The notes beneath the pieces are model-generated. The model saw only the letters and a list, made by a program, of their open reading frames with translations. It was not told the origin of the DNA and did not search any database. Both the position numbers and the translations under genes were made by a program. A stretch of DNA of 64,000 bases from Pararhizobium_B sp963760965 (GTDB taxonomy: Bacteria; Pseudomonadota; Alphaproteobacteria; Rhizobiales; Rhizobiaceae), in contig CAVXEW010000002.1 in assembly GCA_963760965.1 (NCBI GenBank), positions 1 to 64,000 on the forward strand, given 5' to 3'. How positions within the stretch are numbered: the first letter of the stretch is position 1; every line of letters starts with the position of its first letter. This document shows positions 35,254 to 43,752 of the stretch, in pieces.

Positions 35254-36240
35254 TCAGCCCCAGAGGGCCCGGCCGGGCGGAGAGACGACGGAGCCGTCAT
35301 AGGAGAGGGGGTGGTCCCGGTCCCGCGCGAGCAGCAGCGGGCCGTCGAGGTCGACATAGGCGGCGTCCTGGGCGAGCAGCATGGCGGGCGCCATGGCCAG
35401 GGATGTTCCGAGCATGCAGCCGACCATGATGCCGAAGCCGGCGGCCTGTGCCGCGCGCTTCAGCTCCAGCGCTTCGGTCAGGCCGCCGGTCTTGTCGATC
35501 TTGATGTTGATGAGGTCGTACTTGCCCTTCAGCCCCGCGAGGGAGGCGCGGTCGTGGCAGCTCTCGTCGGCGCAGACCGGCAACGGCCGCTCGACATGGC
35601 GGAGTGCGTCGTCGGCCCGGGCCGGCAGCGGCTGTTCCACCAGCGCGACGCCGAGCCGCGCGAAGACGGGCGCGAGCTCCACGTACTGCTCCAGGTTCCA
35701 GCCTTCGTTGGCGTCGACGATGATGGCGGAATCGGGCGCACCCTTCCGGACCGCCTCGATGCGCTCGAGATCTCCGCCGGTCCCGAGCTTCACCTTCAGA
35801 AGCGGGCGGCGAGCGTTCCTTTCGGCCTGCGCGCCCATCTCCGAGGGCGAGGCCAGCGACAGCGTGTAGGCGGTGGTGGCGGGGCCCGGTTCGGAAAGGC
35901 CGGCGAGCTGCCATGCCGGCTTTCCGGCACGCTTGGCCTCCAGATCCCAGAAGGCGCAGTCGAGCCCGTTGCGCGCCGCCCCCGCGGGAAGCCGTCGCTG
36001 CAGGGCGATCCGGTCCAGCCCCTGCCGCAGGTCGCCTTCGACCGAGCTGATGGCGGAGATCACCCCTTCCACTGTCTCGCCGTAGCGGGCATAGGGCACG
36101 CATTCGCCACGCCCGACATGGACCCCGTCCGTCAGTTCGACCCCGACGACGCGGATCTCGGTGCGCGAGCCGCGCGAGATCGTGAACGCGCCGGCAACGG
36201 GAAACACCTCTTCCCGGACTTCGAGCGACAAGCCCGTCAT
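35254..36240 (-). CDS. dgcA: Dipeptide epimerase-like enolase superfamily protein, probable N-acetyl-D-glutamate racemase
   Basis: A 328-residue enolase-superfamily enzyme of the muconate-lactonising/dipeptide epimerase branch. The paired lysine motif KVKLG near 149, metal ligands in VDANEGWN, VEQPLP and ADESCHD, the second catalytic Lys in INIKIDKTGGLTEAL, and GCMLGTSLAM are all present. Next to DUF1611/DgcN, this arrangement matches the DgcN-DgcA pair, in which D-glutamate is N-acetylated and then racemised. The older annotation would be L-Ala-D/L-Glu epimerase (peptidoglycan peptide recycling), which remains an alternative. It overlaps dgcN by 4 bp. Confidence 0.85.
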   Translation of the reverse strand: MTGLSLEVREEVFPVAGAFTISRGSRTEIRVVGVELTDGVHVGRGECVPYARYGETVEGVISAISSVEGDLRQGLDRIALQRRLPAGAARNGLDCAFWDLEAKRAGKPAWQLAGLSEPGPATTAYTLSLASPSEMGAQAERNARRPLLKVKLGTGGDLERIEAVRKGAPDSAIIVDANEGWNLEQYVELAPVFARLGVALVEQPLPARADDALRHVERPLPVCADESCHDRASLAGLKGKYDLINIKIDKTGGLTEALELKRAAQAAGFGIMVGCMLGTSLAMAPAMLLAQDAAYVDLDGPLLLARDRDHPLSYDGSVVSPPGRALWG

Positions 36241-37238
36241 GATTCCTCCAGCGCGGCGACCAGCCGCGCCGCGCCATGGCGGAAGGGATCGACGGTCGGC
36301 AGCCCGATGCGCTCCTCCACGCTGGCGCAGCAGGCCCGCGACTCCTCGTCGGTCATCGCCGACGTGTTGAGCGAGATCCCGACGACCCGGCAGGCCGGGT
36401 TGACGATGCGCGCGACGGCGAGCGCAAGGTCGCGCAATGCCTCGAGGCTCGGAAGCTCGTAGTCCGGCAGGCCCCGCATGTGCGGCCGGTCAGGCTCGTG
36501 GCAGAGGATCAGCGCATCCGGCTGGCCGCCATGGATGAGGGCCATGGTCACGCCCGAGTAGGAGGCGTGGAAGAGGCTCCCCTGTCCCTCGATCAGATCC
36601 CAGTGGTCAGCGTCGTTGTCCGGCGTCAGATATTCCACGGAGCCGGCCATGAAGTCGGCGACGACCGCGTCGAGCGGAACGCCGTCGCCGGTGATCAGGA
36701 TGCCGGTCTGGCCGGTCGCGCGGAAGGTCGCCTTCATGCCCTCGGCCCTCATGACCTTCTCCATGCAGAGGGCGGTATACATCTTGCCGACCGAGCAGTC
36801 TGTGCCGACCGCTAGAACGCGCCTGCCCGTCCGCTTCCTGCCGTTCGCGATCGGATACCTGACCGTCGGGATGCGCACGTCGTGGAGCGTGCGCCCCAGC
36901 CTTTTCGCCGCGGCGGCAAGTTCGGGCTCGTCGCGGAGGAGATTGTGCAGCCCCGACGCGATGTCCAGGCCGGCCTCCAGCGCCTCGACGAGCACGCTCT
37001 TCCAGAGCGGCGAGATGACGCCGCCGCGGTTGGCGACACCGATCACCAGTGTCCGGACGCCTTTCTCAACAGCGTCCGCGATCGTCAGGTCGGGAAGTTT
37101 CATGTCGGCCTTGCAGCCTTCAAGCCGCAATTGACCTGCGGCGTGTTCGGGACGCCAGTCCCTGATGCCCTGGGCGACCTTCGCCGCCAGGGGATCGGGC
37201 GCATCGCCCAGGAAGAGGAGGTATGGAGTCTCGATCAT
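36237..37238 (-). CDS. dgcN: DUF1611 protein, probable D-glutamate N-acetyltransferase
   Basis: A 333-residue DUF1611 protein with an N-terminal Rossmann-like region (ETPYLLFLGDAPDPLAAKVAQGI, GVANRGGVISP) and a C-terminal P-loop domain (VGTDCSVGKMYTAL near 172-185, and IEGQGSLFHASYSG). Fused or paired with the DgcA epimerase, this family has been assigned D-glutamate N-acetyltransferase activity in marine bacteria. The P-loop suggests nucleotide or acetyl-CoA phosphate binding. Overlap with dgcA on the same strand supports a common substrate. Confidence 0.82.
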   Translation of the reverse strand: MIETPYLLFLGDAPDPLAAKVAQGIRDWRPEHAAGQLRLEGCKADMKLPDLTIADAVEKGVRTLVIGVANRGGVISPLWKSVLVEALEAGLDIASGLHNLLRDEPELAAAAKRLGRTLHDVRIPTVRYPIANGRKRTGRRVLAVGTDCSVGKMYTALCMEKVMRAEGMKATFRATGQTGILITGDGVPLDAVVADFMAGSVEYLTPDNDADHWDLIEGQGSLFHASYSGVTMALIHGGQPDALILCHEPDRPHMRGLPDYELPSLEALRDLALAVARIVNPACRVVGISLNTSAMTDEESRACCASVEERIGLPTVDPFRHGAARLVAALEES

Positions 37239-37410
37239 GCTTCAGCCCCAGAGAACCGGTGAGGGAAATGCGCCGGACGCGCCGCGCGTTCTTCGGGGAC
37301 GGCGGTCGTCGGCGCGACGGCGCAGTCCCTCTCCCGACGAGAGATAGCATCGCCGGCGCCGACGGCAAAATCCAGTTCGGGGATCGCCGCTCCGGCAGCG
37401 ACGGTTCCGG

Positions 37411-38184
37411 TCAGAGACACTCGCGCGCCTCGGGAAGTATCCGGGCGAGCCGCCGGGCCCATGCGACCTGTCCGCCGCCGTCCGAGATCAGGTCCTGGCG
37501 CAATTCCAGCTCGACATGGACGATGCCGCGTCTCTCTCCATGGACGGGGATGCCATAGTCCGTTTCGTCGCTGACGTGATAGGGCTCGTTGTCGCCGACG
37601 ACGAGGTCGCCCTCTCTCGCGAACAGGTCCATCAGAATTCGCGCCAGGCGGTCATCGCGATTGTAGAGCACGCCGACATGCCAGGGTCGCTGCGTGTCCT
37701 TGAAGACCGGCGTGAAGCTGTGGACGGCGACCAGGATCGTCTCTCGACCCTGCTCGCGCCGGCGATCGAGTTCCTCGGTCGTGCGGGCGTGGTAGGGCTC
37801 GAAGATCTCGCGGACCCGTGCGGCGCGCTCCCCGGCCGAGAGCCCGACATTGCCGGGCACCGGCGTCCGCTCGCTGACCTCCGGCATCGACGTCGGCACC
37901 GAGGGGTCGCGATTGCAGTCGATCACGAGCCGCGAATAGACCTGCTCCACGAGGCAGGCGTCCAAAAGGTCCGAAAGTCCCCGGGCCACAGCCGCGGCGC
38001 CTATGTCCCAGGCGATGTGGCGCCGCAGTTCCGGCTCGGGAACACCGAGGTCGCCGAGCGCGCGGGGGATGCGCCAGCCCGCATGGTCGCAGGTCAGGAA
38101 GAAGGGGGATATTCCGTCGGGGCGGCTTACGACGACCGGTTCGGGTTCGTCCTCGGCCAGCAATCCGTGCTCCTTGACCGTCAT
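37411..38184 (-). CDS. N-formylglutamate amidohydrolase family protein
   Basis: A 257-residue zinc amidohydrolase of the FGase (HutG) family. Landmarks are FFLTCDHAGWRIPRALGDLG, HIAWDIGA, YSRLVIDCNRD, VAVHSFTPVFK and GVLYNRDDRLA; the His and Glu residues in DHAG, HSF and VHVELELRQD are the likely metal and catalytic residues. Family members deformylate N-formylglutamate or related N-acyl glutamates. Located upstream of dgcN/dgcA, it may release L-glutamate from the N-acyl intermediate, which would complete the D-glutamate route; this is inference. About 170 bp without a recognisable gene separates it from dgcN. Confidence 0.88.
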   Translation of the reverse strand: MTVKEHGLLAEDEPEPVVVSRPDGISPFFLTCDHAGWRIPRALGDLGVPEPELRRHIAWDIGAAAVARGLSDLLDACLVEQVYSRLVIDCNRDPSVPTSMPEVSERTPVPGNVGLSAGERAARVREIFEPYHARTTEELDRRREQGRETILVAVHSFTPVFKDTQRPWHVGVLYNRDDRLARILMDLFAREGDLVVGDNEPYHVSDETDYGIPVHGERRGIVHVELELRQDLISDGGGQVAWARRLARILPEARECL

Positions 38185-38256
38185 GCTTTTCCTCCGTGCC
38201 GCCGCGGGCTATGAATTCGCCACGCGATCCGTCTATCCAGCTTCTGCGAGTTCACG

Positions 38257-38937
38257 ATGAACACCCCGAGCGAACATCCGCCGATCCGTCCCCGCGACAG
38301 AGGCCTCTCCCGCCTTCGGCCGACCGATCCGGAGCGCACCGCCCTCCTCGTGGTGGACGTCCAGAACGCCACCTTCAATGACAGCCAGGCGACCGTGCGG
38401 CCCGAATTCTTCGCGCAGGCGCGCGACGCCGTCATTCCCAACTTGCGCTCGCTCCTGGCAGCCTGCCGGACGGCCGGCGTCGAGGTGATCTACACCGTCA
38501 TGGAGAACCTGACCGAGGACGGGCGCGACAGGAGCGTCGACTACAAGCTCTCGGACTTCTTCATCGCAAAGGGATCCTGGGAGGCCAAGGTCATCGATGC
38601 CCTCGCGCCCGGCCGCGACGAGCTCGTGCTGGCGAAGACGTCGTCCAGCCTCTTCAACTCGACGAATATCGACTATCTCCTGCGCAACATCGGCATCGAG
38701 GATCTCGTCGTCACCGGCTTCCTCACCGACCAGTGCATCGACCATACCGTGAAGGACGCTGCGGACCGCGGCTACTACGTCACATGCCTCGTCGATGCCT
38801 GCATGGCCGAGACCCGGGAACGCCACGAAGCCGCTCTCTCCTGCTTCCGCGGCTACTGCCGGACGATGGAAACCGCGAGCTGGCTCGCCGCGCTCGCCGA
38901 GAAAGGGCACGGGACGTCCGGCGGCCATGGTCAGTAG
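38257..38937 (+). CDS. Isochorismatase-family cysteine amidohydrolase (copy 1)
   Basis: A 226-residue isochorismatase-fold hydrolase. The Asp-Lys-Cys triad is visible: D in LLVVDVQNATF, K in VLAKTSSSLFNST and C in GFLTDQCIDHTVKDAADRGY, with a cis-peptide region before the Cys. This pattern fits ureidoacrylate/N-carbamoyl amidohydrolases such as RutB and related amidases. It is closely similar in layout to the copy at 47517-48152 (shared TKDGRDRS/TEDGRDRS-like and FLTDQC segments). Its stop overlaps the end of the convergent glutamine-synthetase-like gene by 7 bp. Confidence 0.9.
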   Translation: MNTPSEHPPIRPRDRGLSRLRPTDPERTALLVVDVQNATFNDSQATVRPEFFAQARDAVIPNLRSLLAACRTAGVEVIYTVMENLTEDGRDRSVDYKLSDFFIAKGSWEAKVIDALAPGRDELVLAKTSSSLFNSTNIDYLLRNIGIEDLVVTGFLTDQCIDHTVKDAADRGYYVTCLVDACMAETRERHEAALSCFRGYCRTMETASWLAALAEKGHGTSGGHGQ

Positions 38938-40238
38938 CTCTCCGCGTAGCGCGCGCACATGACCCTCTCGTCGAGGTCGGCGACCAGGGCGATTTCGGCC
39001 CGCTTGTGGCGCAGGTACGCCTCCAGATAGGCCGGGCCGAACCAGCCTTTCGCTTCCGGCGTCGCCTCGAGGCAGTCGAGCGCCTCGCCGAGCGAACGGG
39101 GCAGCTCGGCAATTCCGGCCGCCCTGCGCGCCTCGTCCGGCATCGCCGCGACATCGCCGGGCGGGGACAGCGTCAGCCCCTTCCGGATGCCGTCGACGCC
39201 AGCCCAGACGACGACGCCCAGCGCCAGCCAGGGACTGGCGGCCGCATCGGCCGGGCGGAACTCGATGTTGAACTGGCGCGCGGGATCCGATCCCGGCAGG
39301 TCGAGGACCGGGCAGATCCGGAGGCTCGCCTCGCGATCACGATCGGCGAGATAGCCCCATGTCGGTGCCCAGCGGTTCGGCCTGAGGCGGATGTACGATG
39401 TCGGGTTCGGCGCGGCGACCGCGCAGGCCGCCCGGACGTGGCGGACGATGCCCGCCATGAAGGCCTCCGCCTCCAGCGAGAGCCCGTACGGCCGGGTGCC
39501 GTCGTACATCGCCGGCTCGCCGGTCGGCGTCCGGAAGCTCATGTGCACGTGGACGCCGTTGCCTGTGCCGTCGGGATCGAGGATCGGGGCGAAGCTCGCG
39601 CGGTGGCCAAGCCGGCTCGCGGTCGCACGCACCATCTCGCGCACCTTGATCGCGCGGTCGGCCGCCTCGACGCCGACCGCCGGCCGGTTCGTCACCTCGA
39701 ACTGGCGCACCCCGTACTCGGGCAGGAACGAGTTGGGTTCGAGCCCGGCGGCGTCCAGGGCGGCGATCAGGACCTCGCCGAACAGTCCCTGCCGGCGGAA
39801 TGCTTCCAGACTGTACGGCGCGCCCGGATGGTCCTCGACGCCGGTATAGACGAACTCCTGCTCGAAGGCCGCGAACAGCTCGAGGCCGGCCTCCTCCTTC
39901 AGCGCAGCGAGCGCACGGCGGAGGAAATTGCGCGGGCAGCATTCCCATGGTTCGCCCGAGGTCGTGCGGATGTCGCCGAGGAACCAGTGCTCCGGAGCGG
40001 TGCCGTCCCCGAAGTCCACATGCAGTTCGGTGGACTCGTCGGGCACCAGGATCAGGTCGCCGGTCGCGCCGAACGGCGTATCGGCGATCGGACCCAGGGC
40101 GGAAATCATCGTATTGGTCGGCACCCAGCCGACGCCGGAGCGCATGCGCGACCGCCGTTCGCCGAGCGGGAAGGCCTTGCCGCGCACCCTGCCGGCGATC
40201 TCACAGGTGCAAACCATGGCGAGCGGTTCACGGATCAT
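38931..40238 (-). CDS. Glutamine synthetase-like ligase (copy 1)
   Basis: A 435-residue member of the glutamine synthetase family. Active-site landmarks are FAAFEQEFVYTG (metal Glu pair), GNGVHVHMSF (metal His), APNPTSYIRLRPNRWAPTWGY (substrate Arg) and FNIEFRPADAAASPWLAL. It lacks the C-terminal adenylylation-type features of GlnA and is more like GlnT/PuuA-type ligases that glutamylate amines. It is translationally coupled to the RpiR regulator upstream (ATGA). Paired with an isochorismatase-like amidohydrolase, it may take part in glutamylating an amine; substrate unknown. Confidence 0.88.
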   Translation of the reverse strand: MIREPLAMVCTCEIAGRVRGKAFPLGERRSRMRSGVGWVPTNTMISALGPIADTPFGATGDLILVPDESTELHVDFGDGTAPEHWFLGDIRTTSGEPWECCPRNFLRRALAALKEEAGLELFAAFEQEFVYTGVEDHPGAPYSLEAFRRQGLFGEVLIAALDAAGLEPNSFLPEYGVRQFEVTNRPAVGVEAADRAIKVREMVRATASRLGHRASFAPILDPDGTGNGVHVHMSFRTPTGEPAMYDGTRPYGLSLEAEAFMAGIVRHVRAACAVAAPNPTSYIRLRPNRWAPTWGYLADRDREASLRICPVLDLPGSDPARQFNIEFRPADAAASPWLALGVVVWAGVDGIRKGLTLSPPGDVAAMPDEARRAAGIAELPRSLGEALDCLEATPEAKGWFGPAYLEAYLRHKRAEIALVADLDERVMCARYAESY

Positions 40239-41116
40239 GCCTTGCCTCCATCGGAAAGGTGGGCGCGGAGCTGCTCCAGCCGCTCCATGCGCTCCCTGCT
40301 CTTCGACCAGCGCTCGGCGTGGACGCGCGCGATAAGGGCTTCCGAGAGCGCCATCAGCGCGGCGAAGCTCTCCCAGCTCGAGGGCAGCGAGGTCCGCACG
40401 GCGAAGACATGGCTGGCCACGGCGGCGACCGGCGAGACCCAGGTATCGGTGAAGAGGACGATCTGGGTTCCCGCCGCCGCCGCCTGCCGGGCGAAGCGGA
40501 CGACGTCGTCCTGGAAGCGGCGGATGTCGAAGACGATCAGCACGTCGTTGCGGTCGAGGTCGAGCAGGTGCTCGGCCCAGGCCGCCGTCTGGTCGCCGAC
40601 CATGCCGACGCGCGGGCGGAGCTCCCTGAGGTGCAGATAGAGATGGAAGGCGAGGCTGGAGGTGAACCGACCGCCGATCGTCACCACCCGGCGCCGCTCG
40701 TCGACGAGCAGCGCGACCGCCGCCTCGAACTCGTCCCGCGATATCTCGGCCATGGAGTCGCGGACATTGGTCAGGATCGCATCGGTGTAGTCGTCGATGA
40801 AATCACCTTCCGGAGGGCGGCCGGAGTGGGGCGGAGCCTTGGAGAGCGGGGTCTGCAGGCGCTGTTCCAGCTCGTCGCGAAGCGCCTGCTGGAATTCGGG
40901 ATAGCTGCCGAAGCCGAGCTTGGCGATCAGCCGCAGGATCGTCGGCCCGCTGACCTCCGCGCGCCTTGCGAACTGGGCAACCGTTTCCAGCCCGGCGACG
41001 GGGTAGCTCTCGAGCAGCGTGAGCGCGGGACGCCGCTCCGTCGTCGTCAGGCGGCCGAGGCCGTTGCGAATCTTCTCGGCGACGGACCGGCCGGCAATGT
41101 CCTCTCTTCCCGCCAT
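40235..41116 (-). CDS. RpiR/MurR-family transcriptional regulator with SIS domain
   Basis: A 293-residue regulator with an N-terminal RpiR helix-turn-helix (TVAQFARRAEVSGPTILRLIAKLGFGSYPEFQQALR in two helices, about 44-80) and a SIS phosphosugar-binding domain (RVVTIGGRFTSSLAFHLYLHL, DVLIVFDIRRFQDDVVRFA). Although SIS domains usually bind phosphosugars, RpiR members next to amine catabolic genes also occur. It is divergent from the Liv-type importer at 41320 and co-directional with the ligase it overlaps, making it the probable regulator of both sides. Confidence 0.92.
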   Translation of the reverse strand: MAGREDIAGRSVAEKIRNGLGRLTTTERRPALTLLESYPVAGLETVAQFARRAEVSGPTILRLIAKLGFGSYPEFQQALRDELEQRLQTPLSKAPPHSGRPPEGDFIDDYTDAILTNVRDSMAEISRDEFEAAVALLVDERRRVVTIGGRFTSSLAFHLYLHLRELRPRVGMVGDQTAAWAEHLLDLDRNDVLIVFDIRRFQDDVVRFARQAAAAGTQIVLFTDTWVSPVAAVASHVFAVRTSLPSSWESFAALMALSEALIARVHAERWSKSRERMERLEQLRAHLSDGGKA

Positions 41117-41182
41117 CGGAATTCCGGTATTGTTGTCCGCTCATTTATTACAGGATTGACACATCCACGTCAGTATGGAAAT

Positions 41183-41195
41183 TTTTGTTACAAAA
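41183..41195. promoter_or_regulatory. Palindrome between the RpiR gene and the importer operon
   Basis: TTTTGT-T-ACAAAA is a perfect inverted repeat in the 203-bp divergent promoter region between the RpiR gene and the importer. It is a candidate RpiR operator. Confidence 0.4.
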
Positions 41196-41319
41196 GCAAG
41201 AACAGGGGAACATGGCGTGACGTCCGACGCTCTCATATCGGGAAGAGCGGACACGATGCCTGTTGCAATGCCGGGCAAGGCTTCGCGCAATCGAAGCCGC
41301 TGACGGAGTGCGACGGATC

Positions 41320-42102
41320 ATGTCCGAGCTATCAGAACCCGCTCCGCTTCTGGCGACGAAGGGCCTGACGAAATCGTTTCGCAGCCTCGTCGCCCTGAGG
41401 GATCACGAGATCACCGTTCATGCCGGCGAGATCGTCGGCGTCATCGGGCCGAACGGCTCGGGCAAGAGCACGTTCTTCAACCTCGCGAGCGGCTTCCTGC
41501 AGCCGGACTCGGGCGACATCGTCTTCAGCGGCACGCCGATCGTGCGCGAGCCGGCGGACAGGATCGTCCGCCTCGGCATCGCCCGCACGTTCCAGGGCAC
41601 CCGCCTGTTTCCGACGCTGACGGTGGCCGACAACGTCCGCGCCGCCGCGGAACTGCGCCATCGCACCGGCCTCTTCGACGCCCTGGTCGGTGCCGGCCGG
41701 CGGAGGAAGGCGGAAGACGCCGTCGAGGAGATCACCCGTGAGCTGCTCGACCTCGTCGGGCTCTACCGGCGCCGAGACCACCGCGCCCGCGATCTGCCCT
41801 ACGGCGACCAGCGCCGGCTGGAAATCGTCCGTGCGCTGGCGACACGGCCGCGGCTCCTGCTGCTCGACGAGCCGGCCGCCGGCATGGATGCCGGCGAGAC
41901 GCGGGTGTTGCTCGAGCTGATCGACGACATCCGCCGGCGCTACCAGCTCGCGGTGATCGTCGTCGAACACGACATGGACCTGATCATGAACCTGTGCGAG
42001 CGCATCCAGGTGCTGGCCCACGGCAGCCGCGTGTTCGAGGGCACGCCGGCCGAGGTCCAGGCCCATCCGCGCGTCAGGGAGGTTTATCTTGGCCACAGCT
42101 GA
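41320..42102 (+). CDS. Liv-type ABC transporter ATP-binding protein (LivG family, second system)
   Basis: A 260-residue ATPase with Walker A GPNGSGKST (near 44-52), IARTFQGTRLFPTLTVADN, the LivG-type signature (LPYGDQRRLEIVRAL), Walker B (LLLLDEPAAGMD) and VVEHDMDLIMNLCERI. The ATG at 41320 begins the conserved region at the usual distance. It is the first gene of a five-gene transporter operon divergent from the RpiR regulator. The LivF-type gene starts inside its 3' end, 14 bp before its stop. Confidence 0.93.
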   Translation: MSELSEPAPLLATKGLTKSFRSLVALRDHEITVHAGEIVGVIGPNGSGKSTFFNLASGFLQPDSGDIVFSGTPIVREPADRIVRLGIARTFQGTRLFPTLTVADNVRAAAELRHRTGLFDALVGAGRRRKAEDAVEEITRELLDLVGLYRRRDHRARDLPYGDQRRLEIVRALATRPRLLLLDEPAAGMDAGETRVLLELIDDIRRRYQLAVIVVEHDMDLIMNLCERIQVLAHGSRVFEGTPAEVQAHPRVREVYLGHS

Positions 42103-42853
42103 GGAGAAGGTTCGCGCGCAGGCGGCCGGTACGAGAGACGTGCTCGACGTGCGCGGCCTTTCCGTCTCCTACGGCGCGGTCTCGGCGCTGCGCGGCATCG
42201 ACCTTCACGTCCGGCGCGCCGAGGTGGTGGCCCTGCTTGGCGCCAACGGAGCCGGCAAGAGCACGATGCTGCGCACCATCTCCGGCCTGGTCAGGCCGCG
42301 CTCGGGGGAGATCCGCTTCGACGGTACGCGCATCGACGGCATGCGCCCTTCACAGATCGTCCGCCGCGGCGTCGCGCATTCGCCGGAGGGACGGCGGCTG
42401 TTCGGATCGCTGACGGTCGCGGAAAACCTGCGGCTCGGCGCAGCCCAGCGCAGCGACCGCGAAAACGTCGAGGCCGACCGGGAGCGGCTCTACGGGCTCT
42501 TCCCGATCCTGAAGGAGCGCAGCCGCCAGCAGTCGGGCACGCTTTCGGGCGGCGAGCAGCAGATGGTCGCCCTGTCGCGCGCGCTGATGGCCCGCCCCCG
42601 CCTGCTGCTGCTCGACGAGCCGTCCCTCGGCATCGCGCCGATCATCGTCGAGCAGATCTTCGAAAGCCTCGCGGAACTGAAGGCGACCGGCGTGACAATG
42701 CTGCTCGTCGAACAGAACATCTCGGTGGCACTCGGGCTCGCGGACCGCGCCTACGTGCTGCGCACCGGGGAGATCAATCTCGAGGGCGACGCGCGCGAGC
42801 TCAAGGACAACTACGAGGAAGTCGCCGCCGCCTATCTCGGAGCGCGCGCATGA
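42089..42853 (+). CDS. Liv-type ABC transporter ATP-binding protein (LivF family, second system)
   Basis: A 254-residue ATPase starting at TTG 42089 (MATAEEKVRA). It has Walker A LLGANGAGKSTML, RRGVAHSPEGRRLFGSLTV, a canonical signature LSGGEQQMVALSRAL, Walker B LLLLDEPSLGIAP and the H-loop LLVEQNISVAL. It overlaps both neighbours, so stoichiometric production with LivG-type and LivH-type subunits is likely. Confidence 0.92.
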   Translation: MATAEEKVRAQAAGTRDVLDVRGLSVSYGAVSALRGIDLHVRRAEVVALLGANGAGKSTMLRTISGLVRPRSGEIRFDGTRIDGMRPSQIVRRGVAHSPEGRRLFGSLTVAENLRLGAAQRSDRENVEADRERLYGLFPILKERSRQQSGTLSGGEQQMVALSRALMARPRLLLLDEPSLGIAPIIVEQIFESLAELKATGVTMLLVEQNISVALGLADRAYVLRTGEINLEGDARELKDNYEEVAAAYLGARA

Positions 42854-43752
42854 ACACGGGACTCTACATCGTCCAGCAACTGATCAACGCGGTCAGCCTC
42901 GGCAGCCTCTACGCGCTGGTCGCCATCGGCCTGTCCATGGTCTTCGGCATCCTGCGAATGACCAATTTCGCCCATGGCGACATGATGATGGTCGGCGCCT
43001 TCGCGACGCTCCTCCTCAGCGCCGTCGGCGCGCCGTTCTGGCTGGCAGCGGCCGGCGGCGTCGCCGCGGGCGCGCTCGCCGGGGTCGTGGTCGAGCGTCT
43101 CGCCTACCGGCCGGTCCGAGGCGCGCCTGACGTGACGCTGCTGCTGACGAGCCTCGCCGTCACCTACATCCTCGAAAACCTCGGCATCCTGATCTTCAGC
43201 AGCTCGCCCCGGAACTTTCCGATCCCCGACATCATGAACACGGCGATCCAGTTCGCCGGAGGGCAGATCACCTTCACGGCGATCAACGTCGTCACGATCG
43301 TGCTGACGATCGTCTCGCTCGCCCTGCTCGGCTGGTTCGTGACCCGTACCGACGTCGGACTCGGCATGCGGGCGGCGGCAGAGGACCTCGGCGCTGCGCA
43401 GCTCGTCGGCCTCGACGTCAACCGGCTCATCGTCGTCGCCTTCGCGATCGCCTCGGCCTTCGCCGGGCTTGCCGGGGTATTGTGGGCGGCGCAGGCCGGC
43501 ATCGTCGAGCCGGACATGGGTTTCACACCGCTGCTCAAGGCATTCGTCGCGGCGATCGTCGGCGGCTTCGGATCCATCGCCGGCGCGCTCGTAGGCGGCT
43601 ACGTGCTCGGGGCGCTGGAGATCCTGATCGTCGCGTTCCTGCCGTCGGACGTGTCGCCCTATCGCGACGCCATCGTCTTCTCCCTGCTGATCGCCTTCCT
43701 GCTCTTCCGTCCGAACGGGCTGATGAACCGGCCGCAGGAGGTGAAGCTTTGA
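42850..43752 (+). CDS. Liv-type ABC transporter permease (LivH family, second system)
   Basis: A 300-residue polytopic permease. LivH features are NAVSLGSLYALVAIGLSMVFGILRMTNFAHGD (as GLSMVFGILRMTNFAHGD), the cytoplasmic loop MRAAAEDLGAAQLVGLDVNRL and FVAAIVGGFGSIAGALVGGY. Start and stop overlap the flanking genes by 4 bp each, as elsewhere in this operon. Confidence 0.93.
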   Translation: MNTGLYIVQQLINAVSLGSLYALVAIGLSMVFGILRMTNFAHGDMMMVGAFATLLLSAVGAPFWLAAAGGVAAGALAGVVVERLAYRPVRGAPDVTLLLTSLAVTYILENLGILIFSSSPRNFPIPDIMNTAIQFAGGQITFTAINVVTIVLTIVSLALLGWFVTRTDVGLGMRAAAEDLGAAQLVGLDVNRLIVVAFAIASAFAGLAGVLWAAQAGIVEPDMGFTPLLKAFVAAIVGGFGSIAGALVGGYVLGALEILIVAFLPSDVSPYRDAIVFSLLIAFLLFRPNGLMNRPQEVKL

